Part shown: positions 24,501 through 35,488 of the stretch, piece after piece | Position numbering within the stretch: position 1 is the stretch's first letter | Layout: each line of letters opens with the position of its first letter | Position numbers and translations under genes: made by a program | Assembly: GCA_963969345.1 (NCBI GenBank) | Contig: OZ017770.1 | Coordinates: 2,303,246-2,367,245, forward strand | DNA length: 64,000 nucleotides | Direction: 5' to 3' | DNA from: Turbatrix aceti | Lineage: Eukaryota > Nematoda > Chromadorea > Rhabditida > Panagrolaimidae | The notes under the pieces: model-generated | The model's database searches: none | Seen by the model: only the letters and a program-made list of their open reading frames with translations | What the model was told of the DNA's origin: nothing

Positions 24501-25823
24501 ATTCTAACTTAAAAGTACCTCTGGCAGCGGATTGAGAAACATTTTGTACGCATAACCGATATCCAATAGCAACGGATCCAACACCGGCGGAACAATGTGC
24601 ATTGTTCCCTGTGACAGCACATGATTAGATGTTAGCGTGTAGACAGCAGACGTTGAACCGTTGAGTGAAAATTCTTGTTGCACAGGACAATGTAAAATGT
24701 TGTTCGTGGAAACTGCGCAATTTGCATTGGGATCATTTTCAAAACGAATGCTGTAGTTTTGATCTTGAACAAATTGAAGACCACTAAATGCAACAGGTAA
24801 CCCAGAATGGTAGCTAACAATGTCCGGATACGAGGTGAGTGGCTCATGCAGCAGTGTTCGGTCCATTGGAAGCACATGTTGATCTGCGCGGTAAATGACT
24901 CTTGAGGGCCAGGTGGAGACATGTTTGGCAGCGTGATCAAAATCCTGATTTCCAGTGGACAAGTTGAGACGAGCATTGTTTGTGTTCCGGTACACATTTT
25001 GAATGTCACAATTAGCATACATGTAGTAATATTGAGGCCGAGCGTAATCAACAAAGATGTAACTTTCAAAGTTTGTGAAGTCAGCAACAATGATTACTTG
25101 AAGACTCGCGTATTCATAATTTTTGATATTCAAATCAACAAATTGCAAATTTTCCCAGGTAATAATGAGTGCTGCGTCGGCTTCAAATTCGACCGCTCCG
25201 AGTGTTCCTTTCATTAAAAAGTTTGTTAATGCATCAAGGGTTGCGTCGCCTACAGGGTTGCAGATGGTGTGTGAACCTCCAATCATGGAACAATCGCTTG
25301 CTTTTTGCCGAAAAAATTCAAGGTTCTTAATGGGCGCTTCGACGTTGCCTTGCCCGAACAAGTCTTGGTGGTAAACAACCCGGTAGAAAATTTCTGTACT
25401 GCCCGTGATCTACAAAAAATGCAACCGCTAGACTCTTTAAGCAAAAATCAATTAAGTTATTACCAGGAGATTACCACAAAAAGGTGCAATAGATGTAGCA
25501 TGCTCATCCTGAATAACGGTCAGCGCCCCGTCTTTGTGAACAATGACGCTCTCTGCCAGGCTGCCAGTTAGAGGGAAAAAAGCGTGTAGATCAATTTTCT
25601 CTGACATGTAAGAACTATTGAACCTTCGATCACTGTTAGCTTCCCCATAAGGCAATAGGTGTTTTTTATTGAGAATGATAATGGGAGGTTCAGGTGTATG
25701 AAGACGGTATCGGGATTTGCCAATGATTCCGCCCTCATCAGCCGTTAGCTCACCATTAAGCTGGCCGAAGAGCAGAATCCAAAAAGCAAAAATTTTGAGA
25801 AAGAAAAGCCAACCGATGTACAT
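21574..25823 (-). CDS. Mesh-like septate junction protein (NIDO-AMOP-VWD-Sushi-TM)
   Basis: Exons on the minus strand: 25464-25823, 24519-25409, 23912-24276, 22618-23864, 22366-22563, 22035-22238, 21574-21983; 1224 residues. The order is signal peptide, NIDO domain (exons 1-2), an Ig/IPT-like middle, an AMOP domain with Cys-Lys-Ala-Trp ... Cys-Pro-Cys-Thr-Leu ... Gln-Leu-Cys-Cys-Tyr-Asp (exon 4), a von Willebrand D-like domain, a Sushi domain in exon 7 (Met-Ser-Cys ... Phe-Ala-Cys ... Gln-Cys), one TM helix and a short basic tail. This is the architecture of Drosophila Mesh and C. elegans K03H1.5; Mesh organises smooth septate junctions in gut epithelium. The intron at 24277-24518 (242 bp) carries a foldback element. 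The gene is tail to tail with the BPI-like gene, 68 bp apart. Confidence 0.86.
24325..24502. repeat. Foldback (inverted-repeat) element in a Mesh intron
   Basis: Two 33 bp arms, 24325-24357 and 24470-24502, are inverted copies with two mismatches; each outer end is ATGAAAAAAAC or its complement. Inside, the GCAACGCC-AAACCC motif recurs twice more in inverted form, so each half can also fold on itself. The 178 bp unit fills most of the 242 bp intron, which is otherwise far longer than its neighbours. No clear target-site duplication was seen. It could be a MITE-like insertion or a hairpin-forming RNA segment of the Mesh pre-mRNA. Confidence 0.75.
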
Positions 25824-26370
25824 TGTGTACAGAGAGAAAGACTGCAGTGAATTGCGCAGCACAAAGCAAATGGCACCCCTTGAACAAGCTAGGGTGTGCC
25901 TCATGTAGTTCAACACACTTGGCCAAACCCACAAGTTAAAAAAAATTTTGCGTGGGTTACTCCAGGTAATAAAGCCTCAAAATAATAAACACATTTCTGT
26001 TAATTATTGTAATCTGCTGGCTGTCATTTATTATATTCCGCATCATTGTATCGCGATTTTATTACATTTTGGTGTGAACAAAACGTTCTACATAAACTTT
26101 ATTCCATAAAAACAAAGTTTATTAATTACCTTTTCACATCTTCAACAAAGTTTAAACCGTGTGAAAAGTGAATAAGTTGTTATCATTCGATATGATACTC
26201 TCTGGCAAAGCAGTAGAATTGCAACAAACGTGAATGCGGACATCAGCATTGTGCAACAAGCAAAAACAATTTCTGCCCACGTGTACAAATAAAATGAATA
26301 TTTCTGCCCTTTTGTAAGGTTGGTTTTAATCACATGGTGCTTCTGACAATTATCTGGGATTTTTTTCAGC
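25824..26370. promoter_or_regulatory. Shared divergent upstream region of Mesh and EDEM1 genes
   Basis: Both genes start outward from this 547 bp AT-rich stretch. A TTTTTTCAG acceptor lies directly before the EDEM1 start codon. No separate gene was recognised. Confidence 0.4.
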
Positions 26371-28392
26371 ATGAAGCTATGTAGTTGTTGGATAATTGTT
26401 GGGTTTGTATGCCAATGGATACAAATAGCCAGTCTGGAAAATGTCAGGTTTCCTTTTGTGCAGAACAAGTTGCACAAGAGATACGGCAAGCTCTCAGATA
26501 AGGAGCGAAATGAAGCTCTTAATGATGTCAAAAATATGTTTTGGTTTGCTTTTAATAATTATATGCGGCATGCCTATCCCATGGATGAACTCGATCCTAT
26601 CCACTGTACAGGACGCGGTCCAGATTACACAAATCCGTGAGTTGGCAATAGATAAGTTTGAACTGATACGCAATTGATTTTGCAGAGATAATATAAACAT
26701 AAACGATTCTCTCGGAGAATATTCGCTAACGCTGGTGTGAATTTTAAATTTCTATGATAGAATAATCAGAATTGCAATTGCAGATAGATTCCCTGACTTC
26801 TCTCGCTATATTTGGTAACAAAACAGAGCTTCACAATGCTGTGAGACTCGTCATTGACTATGTATCATTCCACAATGATGTCACGGTCCAAGTTTTTGAA
26901 GCAACTATCCGGTAGCTTAATTAATTTTTTTTATAAAAAATAACAACGACAGAAATCATTCCAGGGTGATTGGATCATTGCTATCAACCCACATGCTTTT
27001 GACAAATGAAAATCCACATCTCGGTGATTTTACGATGGAAGACTACGACGGGTATCTCCTAACCATGGCACACGATCTGGCAATCAGACTCTCGGTGGCC
27101 TTTGAAAACACAACAACCAAGTTGCCTTATCCGAGAGTTAATTTAATGCACGGCATATTGCCAGGAACAATCAACGAAACCTGCACTGCTGGAGCCGGAT
27201 CTCTACTATTAGAGTTCGGAATTCTTTCCAAGTTGTTGGATGACAACATTTTTGAAAAGACGGTTAGAAACGTCAATGCTAAGCTATGGGACTTTCGGAA
27301 TAAGGACACCAATTTATTGGGTACGTTTTAGGCATAACAAAAGGTTCATAAGTTTTTATGATTTTTATAGGAAATGTAATTGACGTGCAATCCGGCCTCT
27401 GGAAAGGCACGCTTTCTGGCACTGGCGCTGGTATTGATTCTTTCTACGAATATCTCTTCAAATCATTTATTATGTTTGGATCAAAAAGTGACTACGAAAA
27501 ATACGCTCAATCGGATGAAAGCCTGGACAAGCATCTGCGCCAGCTGAAGTCAGATTGCGGTGGAACTACAAGCTTGCCTTTCTATGCTAATGTTGACATG
27601 CGAGACGGGTCAATTCTCAATACATGGGTCGACTCACTTCAGGTACTCTTTTTTTATAATTTACAATTGCAAAATGTACTTACAGGCAAGTCATTCGGGT
27701 TTAAAAGTACTTGCTGGTGACGTTAACGATGCCGTCTGGCTCCATGGATTTTATTACGCACTCTGGAGAAAGTATGAAGGAATTCCAGAACGATTCAACT
27801 GGCAACTAAAGCAAGTCACAACAATTTAATGAAAAATACTTCATTTATTATTTTTCAGACAACCAGAAGTCCTTTTTTATCCCCTAAGACCCGAGTTTGT
27901 CGAGTCCACATACTTCCTCTACCGTGCAACAAAAAGTCCATTTTATCAACGCGTGGGCTTGGAAATCATCAATGCCCTCAATAAGCACACCCGAGTCGCG
28001 TGCGGGTACGCTACTGTTCATAGTGTGCTTGACAAATCACTAGAAGACAGAATGGAATCCTTTTTCTTGTCGGAGACTTGCAAATACCTCTATCTCGTTC
28101 GTTTTTTCTCTTGAAAGCGAATGCAAAGACCTTCATTTTTTAGCTCTTTGACGAAGAAAATCCAGCTAATATCAACGAAGAAAAACTGCTTTTCTCAACC
28201 GAAGGACACATTTTTCCTATTTTGCATCGCTTTCAGACACACTTAGCAACCACCGGGTATTCTTCACCTAATACGAGCTGCGAAGCATATCAACCTATGG
28301 ATGATTCACTCTTGCCCTTCAGTTTTACAGCGTTTGAAAAGCTGTCACAAATAGTTGGGGGTTTCCCCTCCATATTTGAAGATTTGCGATAA
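26371..28392 (+). CDS. EDEM1: ER degradation-enhancing alpha-mannosidase-like protein, EDEM1 type (GH47)
   Basis: Exons 26371-26636, 26686-26734, 26784-26911, 26965-27320, 27371-27642, 27686-27810, 27859-28096 and 28144-28392 give 560 residues. A short hydrophobic N-terminus acts as signal peptide or anchor. The glycoside hydrolase 47 domain fills the rest: [40 protein letters not shown], and [10 protein letters not shown]. It is closer to EDEM1 than to EDEM2/3, judged from the NINDSLG and ERFNWQL regions. EDEM proteins trim or recognise mannose on misfolded glycoproteins in the ER and send them to ERAD. Intron 6 (27811-27858) starts with GCAAGT, a GC-AG intron. A possible SL acceptor lies one base before the ATG region. 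Confidence 0.9.
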
Positions 28393-28447
28393 TATTTTAT
28401 TCATTCCAACGGCAATTACATCAACGGCAATTTTGGGAAAAATGAGA

Positions 28448-28945
28448 TCATCCATTGATTTTGGGCTTCTCGACATTGTCCTCAGCTTCATCTGTGGTTT
28501 TTTTGTCTTCGAGCTCATCCTCCTGATCCTTCTTCTCGACTTCCTTGATGCTAGCGGTCACGCCAATCGCGGGAGTGGAGTTGGAAGTAGTCGAGCGAAT
28601 GATTTCGCCGATGAAAATGACGGAATCGTCGTTGTTGTCCTGAAAAACAACCGCAAATACTAGTAGATACATATAAAACATCAAGCGCGGTGCTTAGCAG
28701 AATACTATTACGTTAAGTGAACGAATAAGTCCATTGGTGCTCACATGCTAAGAAAAAAAGTTAATACAAACCTCATCGGGTTCGAACTTGTCTTCAAGGG
28801 TACCGACGTCATTTTTCTGATCCATCTTCTCAACCTCCTTCTCAGCGTTGTTTTCCGGGGTGGAGTTCGCCTGCTTAGCTTTTTTTCGCTGAGGCTCTTC
28901 GACATCGAGACGCTCTTCGATCATTTTGTTGTTCGTCGACATCAT
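28448..28945 (-). CDS. Small acidic nuclear-type protein with a SUMO-interaction-like motif
   Basis: Exons on the minus strand: 28772-28945 and 28448-28639; 121 residues, very rich in Glu, Asp and Lys. A basic stretch Arg-Lys-Lys-Ala-Lys near residue 20 could be a nuclear localisation signal. Just after the splice junction is Asp-Asp-Ser-Val-Ile-Phe-Ile-Gly-Glu, a hydrophobic core in acidic surroundings, as in SUMO-interacting motifs. No family was recognised. A strong acceptor (TTTTTAG) ends 2 bases before the ATG, so the 5' end may be trans-spliced. Alternatively an upstream exon near 29411-29433 could join in phase (Met-Asn-Pro-Met-Leu-Leu-Asp), which is unproven. It ends 55 bp from the convergent EDEM1 gene. 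Confidence 0.62.
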
Positions 28946-30040
28946 ACCTAAAAATCTTACTTGTAATAAGAACAACATCGCTAATCCGAAAAAGCACGTC
29001 ACGCGGAAGCAAACAAAAAGTCGTAAATGAGTCATAAAACCATAAAAACAACAAAAAAAAAAGAAAGCGACACAAAAAAAGTGACTCGGAGCGCGATCGC
29101 GAGCATATTTGCAAAATGCAATAGTATAAGTGTGCGTCGCACATGAAAGACGTGCAGGGCGGTACGCTTCACGAAATTAAGAATATAAAACAGTGAGCCT
29201 CGCGCAAGCAAAAACATTAGCATAGTCTTCAATTCCCACAAAAATAATGAAATAACCCATATCGAATAACGGGATTTATTTCTTATTTGAACGTAATAAA
29301 CCTCTAACGTGGTATTGGAGTCAACTGGGGCTGTTCCTTTCCCAATCTGGCTTTGCCTGGTTGGGCTGGTCATGGATGGTGACGTACGGTTACCGGAGAC
29401 GAAAGACATACGGTCAAGCAGCATGGGATTCACTCAGCTGAGTGAAGGACAAGAATGAGAATGGAACCAACGGATGTGCAACACGGATGAAGTTCAAAGA
29501 GACGCTTCCGGTCGTCGTTATCATCGAGCTTTCTATGTCAACGGATCAAGTTCACTACCATTGTTGTGGTACGATTCTAACTACTGATAATTGATTCTCC
29601 TGACATCAAAAAATGTTGACGACGAATCCGGTTTGGGGTTCATCTTCACACGATGAATGAAGAGTAACAATGAATAGTTATCACAAAACCGACGGTTTAG
29701 ATCTCCTACCACGAAAAAAAAAACGCGGGAAACTTTTTTCGACCATTTTGAAGCTGCAATATTTGTTTGTTTTTCGCTCGTCATTTGCATATTTACCTCC
29801 GTCCAAAGTCTGTTACTTCCTTAACCAGGAATATCAAAAATCGGGACCCGGCCCCGACCCTTGAGGGCTAAGTGCCAATTTGTTTGTTTTATAAATGAAT
29901 AAAGGGTTTTTTTTGCTTTGATAAGCACAAATGGGAGTTGAGACCAAGCAGAAGCAAATAACGATGGGGTTACAGACAAGTGATGTAATTACAAAGTGTG
30001 AGTAAGCTATGCCGATCTTGCTTGTCTGGGTACTACATAA
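28946..30040. other. Intergenic, no confident gene
   Basis: This is the upstream region of the small acidic protein. A coding-looking minus-strand frame from 29433 (about 41 residues, Ser/Thr/Pro-rich, ending before a GTTTAT) could be a first exon, but no in-phase partner was established. The rest is AT-rich. Confidence 0.4.
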
Positions 30041-30142
30041 TTTTCCGTTGTCACTTTCTTCACTATTCAAGCTTTCTTTATCATTTGCCTGTGGCTGTTC
30101 ATCTTGTATCAGTGCTTCATCGTATGCACTTACAGCTTCGGC
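30041..30142. pseudogene. Decayed copy of part of the ADA2-like gene's acidic exon
   Basis: This roughly 100 bp segment matches 34153-34259, inside exon 1 of the ADA2-like gene, in the same orientation at about three quarters identity by eye. It shares runs such as CGTTGTCACTTT, TCTTTATCATT, GCTTCATCGT and CAGCTTCGG, with small insertions and deletions that break the frame. It looks like a partial duplication that has decayed. Convergent low-complexity sequence is possible but less likely, given the order and spacing of the shared blocks. Confidence 0.55.
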
Positions 30143-30677
30143 ACAGAAATTTTTTTAAATAGTGAAGCTATTTTCGAGGAAAATCCAATGGATCATCATT
30201 ATCATATGAGTACTCAACAATGCACCTGAAAAGTAAAAGCAACATCAAGTCTCACTGCAATGATTCCGATACTCGCGGACGACAACAACTGACCGCAGAA
30301 ACGTCATCAAAAAAATTGCGAAAAAAGTACTTTGGAAAAAAAACTTTGTAAGAATTATCATGATCCAGTCGTGAGTAAGAACCAACGCACGATACGGTGT
30401 GTGGCCTGCAGCTCAGTGGCGGACCTATGACATACCCTGAGACCCCAAAAGAGACAGCCTAACGCAGAACGCAACGCTGAAGTCTGCACCCCAACCGTGA
30501 CTACGATAATTATTATTCAATAGTCTGTAAAAAAACTTTTTTACTACTTGTTTCTTCTCGGTGACGTGTCATAATTATGCTAAATATTTTTTTCAGTAAT
30601 TTGTGTTTAAGCCAAAGCCTGTCACAACAAATTTGGTTCTACCTTTCGGATGTTATATCGGTATCTAATTGTCTAAA
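30143..30677. other. Intergenic, AT-rich
   Basis: No gene, tRNA or clear repeat was recognised in this stretch. Confidence 0.45.
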
Positions 30678-30828
30678 CCGACCCGAACCCGAAACCAAAC
30701 CCGAAATTTTCGGGTAACCCGACCCGAACTCGATCACGAATCCGAAAATTTCGGGTTACCCGACCCGAACCCAAAATTTTCGGGTTACCCGACCCGAAAC
30801 CCGGGATTTTCGGGTCGGGTAACCCGAC
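30678..30828. repeat. Minisatellite of CGGGTTACCCGACCCGAACC units
   Basis: Four imperfect units begin at about 30711, 30752, 30781 and 30811, spaced 41, 29 and 30 bp, preceded by shorter CCCGAACCCGAAA pieces. Each unit contains the palindrome CGGGTTACCCG and is flanked by AATTTTCGGG, so the block can form several hairpins. Its GC-rich, purely repeat-like content contrasts with the AT-rich surroundings. The last unit is partly inverted (CGGGTCGGGTAACCCG). Confidence 0.8.
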
Positions 30829-31004
30829 AACACTGATTATAAACACTGGAACTAGAAAATCATCGATGTCCTAAACAAGCACGTACAGATCGCTTGAAGC
30901 ACGCTACAGGTCACAGCAAACTCAACTAATCACTAGAAAACAAAATGTAATCCGTTATCAATCAAAGGAACGCAAATGCTTGAATTTGAATTTATCGTTA
31001 AACA

Positions 31005-31436
31005 TTAATCATCGATAACGATGACGTTTGCATCCGACTTGGCATCTTCATCATCGCCGTTGACGGCATGAACAGAACATCTGCGCGATTCTTGGACTGC
31101 ATTTCGAAGGCGCCGTCCGTTGTTGACTCGACGTGACGGAACGTGGATGATTAGGACGTTAAGAAAGTCGTCGAGTACAATTTTTACTTGTTCTGATGAA
31201 CAACATCTTCGATAGTTATAACCAAAGTTTACAATTATACCCTTTGTCCAGTTCAATCACTCATTCTTTGTTAGTCATAACCCTTTAGGGTAAAATCAAG
31301 CACAACAGTAATCAGAATATTAGGGATAAAAGTGATGACAACTGTGGGCATAAAACGTGCGGCGGAATTAGCAGTTGAGATTGATTTCCTATTTTTGGGG
31401 CAGATCGGACAATTTCTTAGGTCGTGATTATAATAC
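31005..31436 (-). CDS. Possible additional 3' exons of the ADA2-like gene (alternative end)
   Basis: Two further exons, 31282-31436 and 31005-31192 (minus strand), can follow the ADA2-like gene if the GT inside its stop codon context (AA/GTAACG, intron 31437-31477, 41 bp) is used as a donor. Phase is kept at both joins and the total length stays divisible by three, giving a 1067-residue isoform ending Ala-Asn-Val-Ile-Val-Ile-Asp-Asp, a SUMO-interaction-like tail. The first of these exons has a hydrophobic stretch, which is odd for a nuclear protein. It could instead be part of an unrelated short gene. Confidence 0.4.
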
Positions 31437-31473
31437 CTGATATCAAAAAATAAAAGGAAAATCAGCAAAAGCG

Positions 31474-34400
31474 TTACTTTTCCTTCGGCGTAGACTTCGC
31501 AGCATTCAGTTCATTCTGAAGCTCCGTGATACGTTTCTTGCCTTTTTCCACTTCTAAAATAATAATCAAAATAAATAAAGACAAATCATGTTGTGAAAAG
31601 TCAAAACTTACTGGCAATGGAATGGACAAGATGGTTAAACATGGGCTTCGTGGCCACTTGCATGGCTGGCACCAGTGCGTTGCGGTACTTGTCAGCGACA
31701 TCGCTTATGCCGTGGCGGCTGAAGGTGCTGTCGAGGAACGGATACTGACCAATGGGATAGGGATTTTGCTAAAAATTAAAAACTATCTAAAAAAATTTAG
31801 CCTCTGTTAAACAAACCTTGGTGACGTTCATGAAGCCAGGCAATAGTTCGTGTTCGCGAGCAAAAGATGCGTAAGCGTTTCTCTGCTTGATAACACGCTG
31901 GTAACCGTTCATCTTGCATCGATCAACCGCTAAAAGGAAATCATATGATATAAAAAACCAATTAAGTTTAAGCATACCGGTATCAAAGCCAATCGGAATG
32001 CGGCGAACATTGGACCCGGTATTCATAATCTGCTCGGCGTCGTTGATATTCTCGATGTCGAAGTCCTGGCGCTTTGAACTGTACGTGAGTGTTGTCAATT
32101 CTTCTTCGGTGAACAAAGGTTTTCCGCGCTTATCCGTGAGTTCAAGGGGTCCGTTGTTGTAGACTCCATAGAGACTGTCGGTAGGGTCCGGCTGAGTACC
32201 AAGGTGATCCGAAAGAGCCATCTTGTTGAGCGGATGAGGCAATGGCTTGCGATCGACAACCAGAGTGGCAGTCCAGTTACGAAGACCATACTTCATGGAT
32301 CGACGGTAGTTGACTTTGATCAATGACCGACCACGCGTAGAGGGAACGTTTTGCAGCGGAACAAAGCCTGCCGGGTTGGCGAGCTCAGGCAGACAGTTCG
32401 GAGCAGTGCAATCGGTCTTGTGGTAATCGTTGTCCTTCTTGTCAAGCGCTTCGGCAAACTGTCGATCAATATCGATGCCCCAGTCATCCTCAGGCTTGAA
32501 TCCCATCTTCAGGTGAAGTTTTTGGAGAGTTTTGTCAAAGTTCTTGAAACTGTAATCGTTTTCACTTTCGTCCATATCGGTTCCGCTTTCATCATCACTG
32601 GTGCTCTCGCCAGTTTCTTCTTCGTCAGAGTCGCTCTCACTTTCTGAACCGGTGCTTTCTTCATGATCAGATTCCTCAAGAAAAGACTTCGAAGGTCCTG
32701 GAGCAGGTGGAACGATTGGCGTTGCCGATTTTTCTTTTCCGCGTTCTTCCATCTCCTTTTCCAGAAAATATCGAGCCAGTTTACGTTCATCACGTACCGC
32801 TTCCGAATCGCTAAACGATTGATGGGCTTGCTCCTCGATTACCAGCTCTTTCAGAAGTTCAATATCGGAATTCGGGTCTTCCTGCTGCTTGGATTGATTA
32901 CGACGACGCTGCTTATTACGACGAGGAGTCTTCCGCTTTTTCGAATCACGATCAGGCTCAGCAAAAGGCTTCTTAACTTGTTGTTCTTTGCGCTAAAAGA
33001 AAAGTTTAAAATTGCACCACAAACAAATCACGTACGATTAAAATTTTTTCGCGGAAAAGTTCAGCACGTTGGCGTTCTAAGGTTTTGAGGATTCTAACAG
33101 GGTCAGAAGGCTTCTTGTCGTTCAACTTGAAGCAGGTTTTGTTCTGTCCAGTTTCAGCCCGTTCTTCAAGGCGCTTGAGAACATTGTTGAACTGTGCCTC
33201 CGAGATCAAAGACGTAGCAGCATCCATCTTTGCTTTGGATTCGGTACTCGAGCAAGGACCATCATTCATGAATAACTTGCAATCGCTGGCAGCTTCTGCG
33301 AAATCAGAAAATCGATTTGCCGGTTTCGGAAGTTCGCTGCGAAGCTTCAACATGTCCTGAGGATAGAATGACGGTGTCAGCTTTTCGACATGCTCTTCCG
33401 ATAAAGGCCTGTGCAACGTGGAAAGCGGATCCATCGCCCGCACGTAATTTCCGACGTCACTTGTGAGAAGTTCTTCGAGCCGATTGAGAGCATCGTCGTA
33501 GGAGATATGTGGAAAAGCGAGATTGTCTTCCGCCCTGGAAAAGATTAAATACAGTGCTGAATGAATACAGACGTAGTAACCAACCAACGCTCGCGATCAG
33601 AATTTTGCAGTAGATCCAGGAGAGCCATGTCTTCCTTGATTCCAACTTTTTCAGGCAAGTTGTGACGATTGAAGACAGGCGGACCGAGGGGATCGATAAA
33701 CATGTACTTGTGAGTCCGTTTGTGGCGCTTGAACTCAACGCCGCAGCGGAAGCACTGAAATACATTTTTTATGATTAATGACAACTGTGAAAGTCTCATG
33801 GACTAACAGGAACGCAGATGTATGGGTTCGGAATCTTACACTCCATGCACTTGACAATTGGAGCTGGATTAATCATGTTTCGGCAGTTGACGCAGTGAAC
33901 GCCCCAGAGAGGATTCCGAGGTTTGTCCACATCGGTGGGACGTCGGATACCGACTCTGGGAAATGCCTGCCCCGGTTTCTAAAACAAGATTTTATAAAAA
34001 GGTTTCATAAAAATATGCATAAAATTGCAAGACTCACGTTCTTGATCTTGTACAGAGGAAGTCCGGTGGCCTTGTCAATGATGATTTCGTCGGCTTTGGA
34101 TTTAGCCTTGGCAACTTCGCTTTCTTCTTCCTGAACCTTGGTTTCATCAGACTCCTCGTTGTCACTTTTTTCACTGGTATCGGCACTATTCATGTCTTCT
34201 TTATCATTCACCGATGTCTGTTCGCCTTGTGCTTCATCGTCTGTACTTTCAGCTTCGGGCTCAAGTCCAGCGATCATCTCCTTTTCAGGAATCGGAGCAG
34301 GATCTGAGGCTTGAACCGTATCATCGGCAGCAGCACTGACATCCATGGACTCGGAATCCAGGGAATCGACCTCCATGCCATCAGAACTTCCAGATTCACT

Positions 34401-34697
34401 GCCGTTGTCTTCTTCATCGTCTTCGCCTTCGATGCAGTAGACCTGAACCACTCCACCATTGTTCTTGAGCCGCTTCACAGTGCAAGTTTTGTTTTCAATA
34501 AGGTGCATGTCAGCCGATGGTGAAGGAGATTCTTCGTTCGATCCAGACCTGGCGTAAAACCGCTCAGCCACGTCTTCATCGATAATCGGGGGGATCGGTA
34601 CGACACGGGGGCCTGCTGTCTTCACCGGCAGTGGTTGAAGTGGAACCGTATCTGCAGTTCCATTACCCGGCTCAGCGGCTTTTTCCTTGTTTTCCAT
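31474..34697 (-). CDS. ADA2-like transcriptional adaptor (SAGA complex), divergent
   Basis: Exons on the minus strand: 34038-34697, 33808-33978, 33585-33754, 33036-33534, 31978-32992, 31817-31929, 31612-31768, 31474-31553; 954 residues. An acidic Ser/Glu N-terminus of about 220 residues is followed by a ZZ-type zinc finger across exons 2-3 (Cys-Val-Asn-Cys ... Cys-Met-Glu-Cys ... Cys-Phe-Arg-Cys-Gly-Val-Glu-Phe). A weak SANT-like stretch comes next, then basic and acidic insertions. The ADA2 core is Asp-Phe-Asp-Ile-Glu-Asn ... Asp-Ala-Glu, with Tyr-Gln-Arg-Val-Ile-Lys-Gln-Arg-Asn and Glu-Leu-Leu-Pro-Gly-Phe. ADA2 couples Gcn5 to the SAGA histone acetyltransferase. The match is best to TADA2B. 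No C-terminal SWIRM domain was found. The SANT region and overall length differ from the family, so some functional divergence is possible. Confidence 0.62.
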
Positions 34698-35488
34698 GGC
34701 GTTCGCCTATAAGTAATAAAGTATATAAAAACATAAATAGATTTGCAAATCCCGGAAAATAACATGAACGCGAAATAAAAACGAACGTTAACGAAGAAAA
34801 GTTATAGCTTAATATTCGCCTTAAAGCGGTGCCCGAATCGATAAAAAGTGTAGTACACTTGCGCGATCAGCAAGCTTGCACTAAGGTGCCGAATAGCAGG
34901 AAGCACAAGGAGAGACGCACAAAACTGCGCCAGGCAGACATGCAGTGAACGCTTCAATGCTCATGTCTGTTTTTTAGACACGAGCATGGAACATCACAAA
35001 CGGGCAAATAGCTTTCAAACGATCAACATAGCTTTGAACTGGGGTGGGTGATACACTCAAACAAGAAGATGTTAAACCTAAACCTCGGCAGTATCTGTCT
35101 GAACATTTAAATTTACATAAAACGTGAATGCATGATAGAAAAATTTGAATAAGGTCACTATCTACTAACGTTATATTGCCCTAATTAGCCCGCTTTTATC
35201 AGAATCTAGGAAGTATTCCAAAGCCAAAAAAACACGAATGGCGCTCATATATATTCATTCTTGCATTCGCTCTAAGAGCTCTGGTCACTTCTGCCAACCT
35301 CCGTCAGTGCGACGCGTCTAGCATTTCTGAAGAAAACTGAAAGCATAACATGAAAAAGTAAACGAATGTATTGAAGATCAACAGTGTTTGAACTTATTTA
35401 ATGTCCCATCGTCCTCCATATTATCATAAGGAATTTTTATATTGCCTGACCAGTCGACAAACAAGACATTATAAGTTAACAAATAAAA
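34698..35488. other. Intergenic
   Basis: This holds the upstream region of the ADA2-like gene and the 3' flank of PTRHD1, both minus strand. A TTACTTATAG acceptor sits 9 bases before the ADA2-like start codon. No other feature was seen. Confidence 0.45.

Noticed and set aside
26142..26531. 129-codon minus-strand open frame
   Set aside because: It overlaps the first exon of the EDEM1-type gene on the other strand and is a shadow of it.
29032..29433. 133-codon minus-strand frame
   Set aside because: Only its first 41 codons look coding, and no downstream exon could be joined with confidence; it is mentioned under the small acidic protein.
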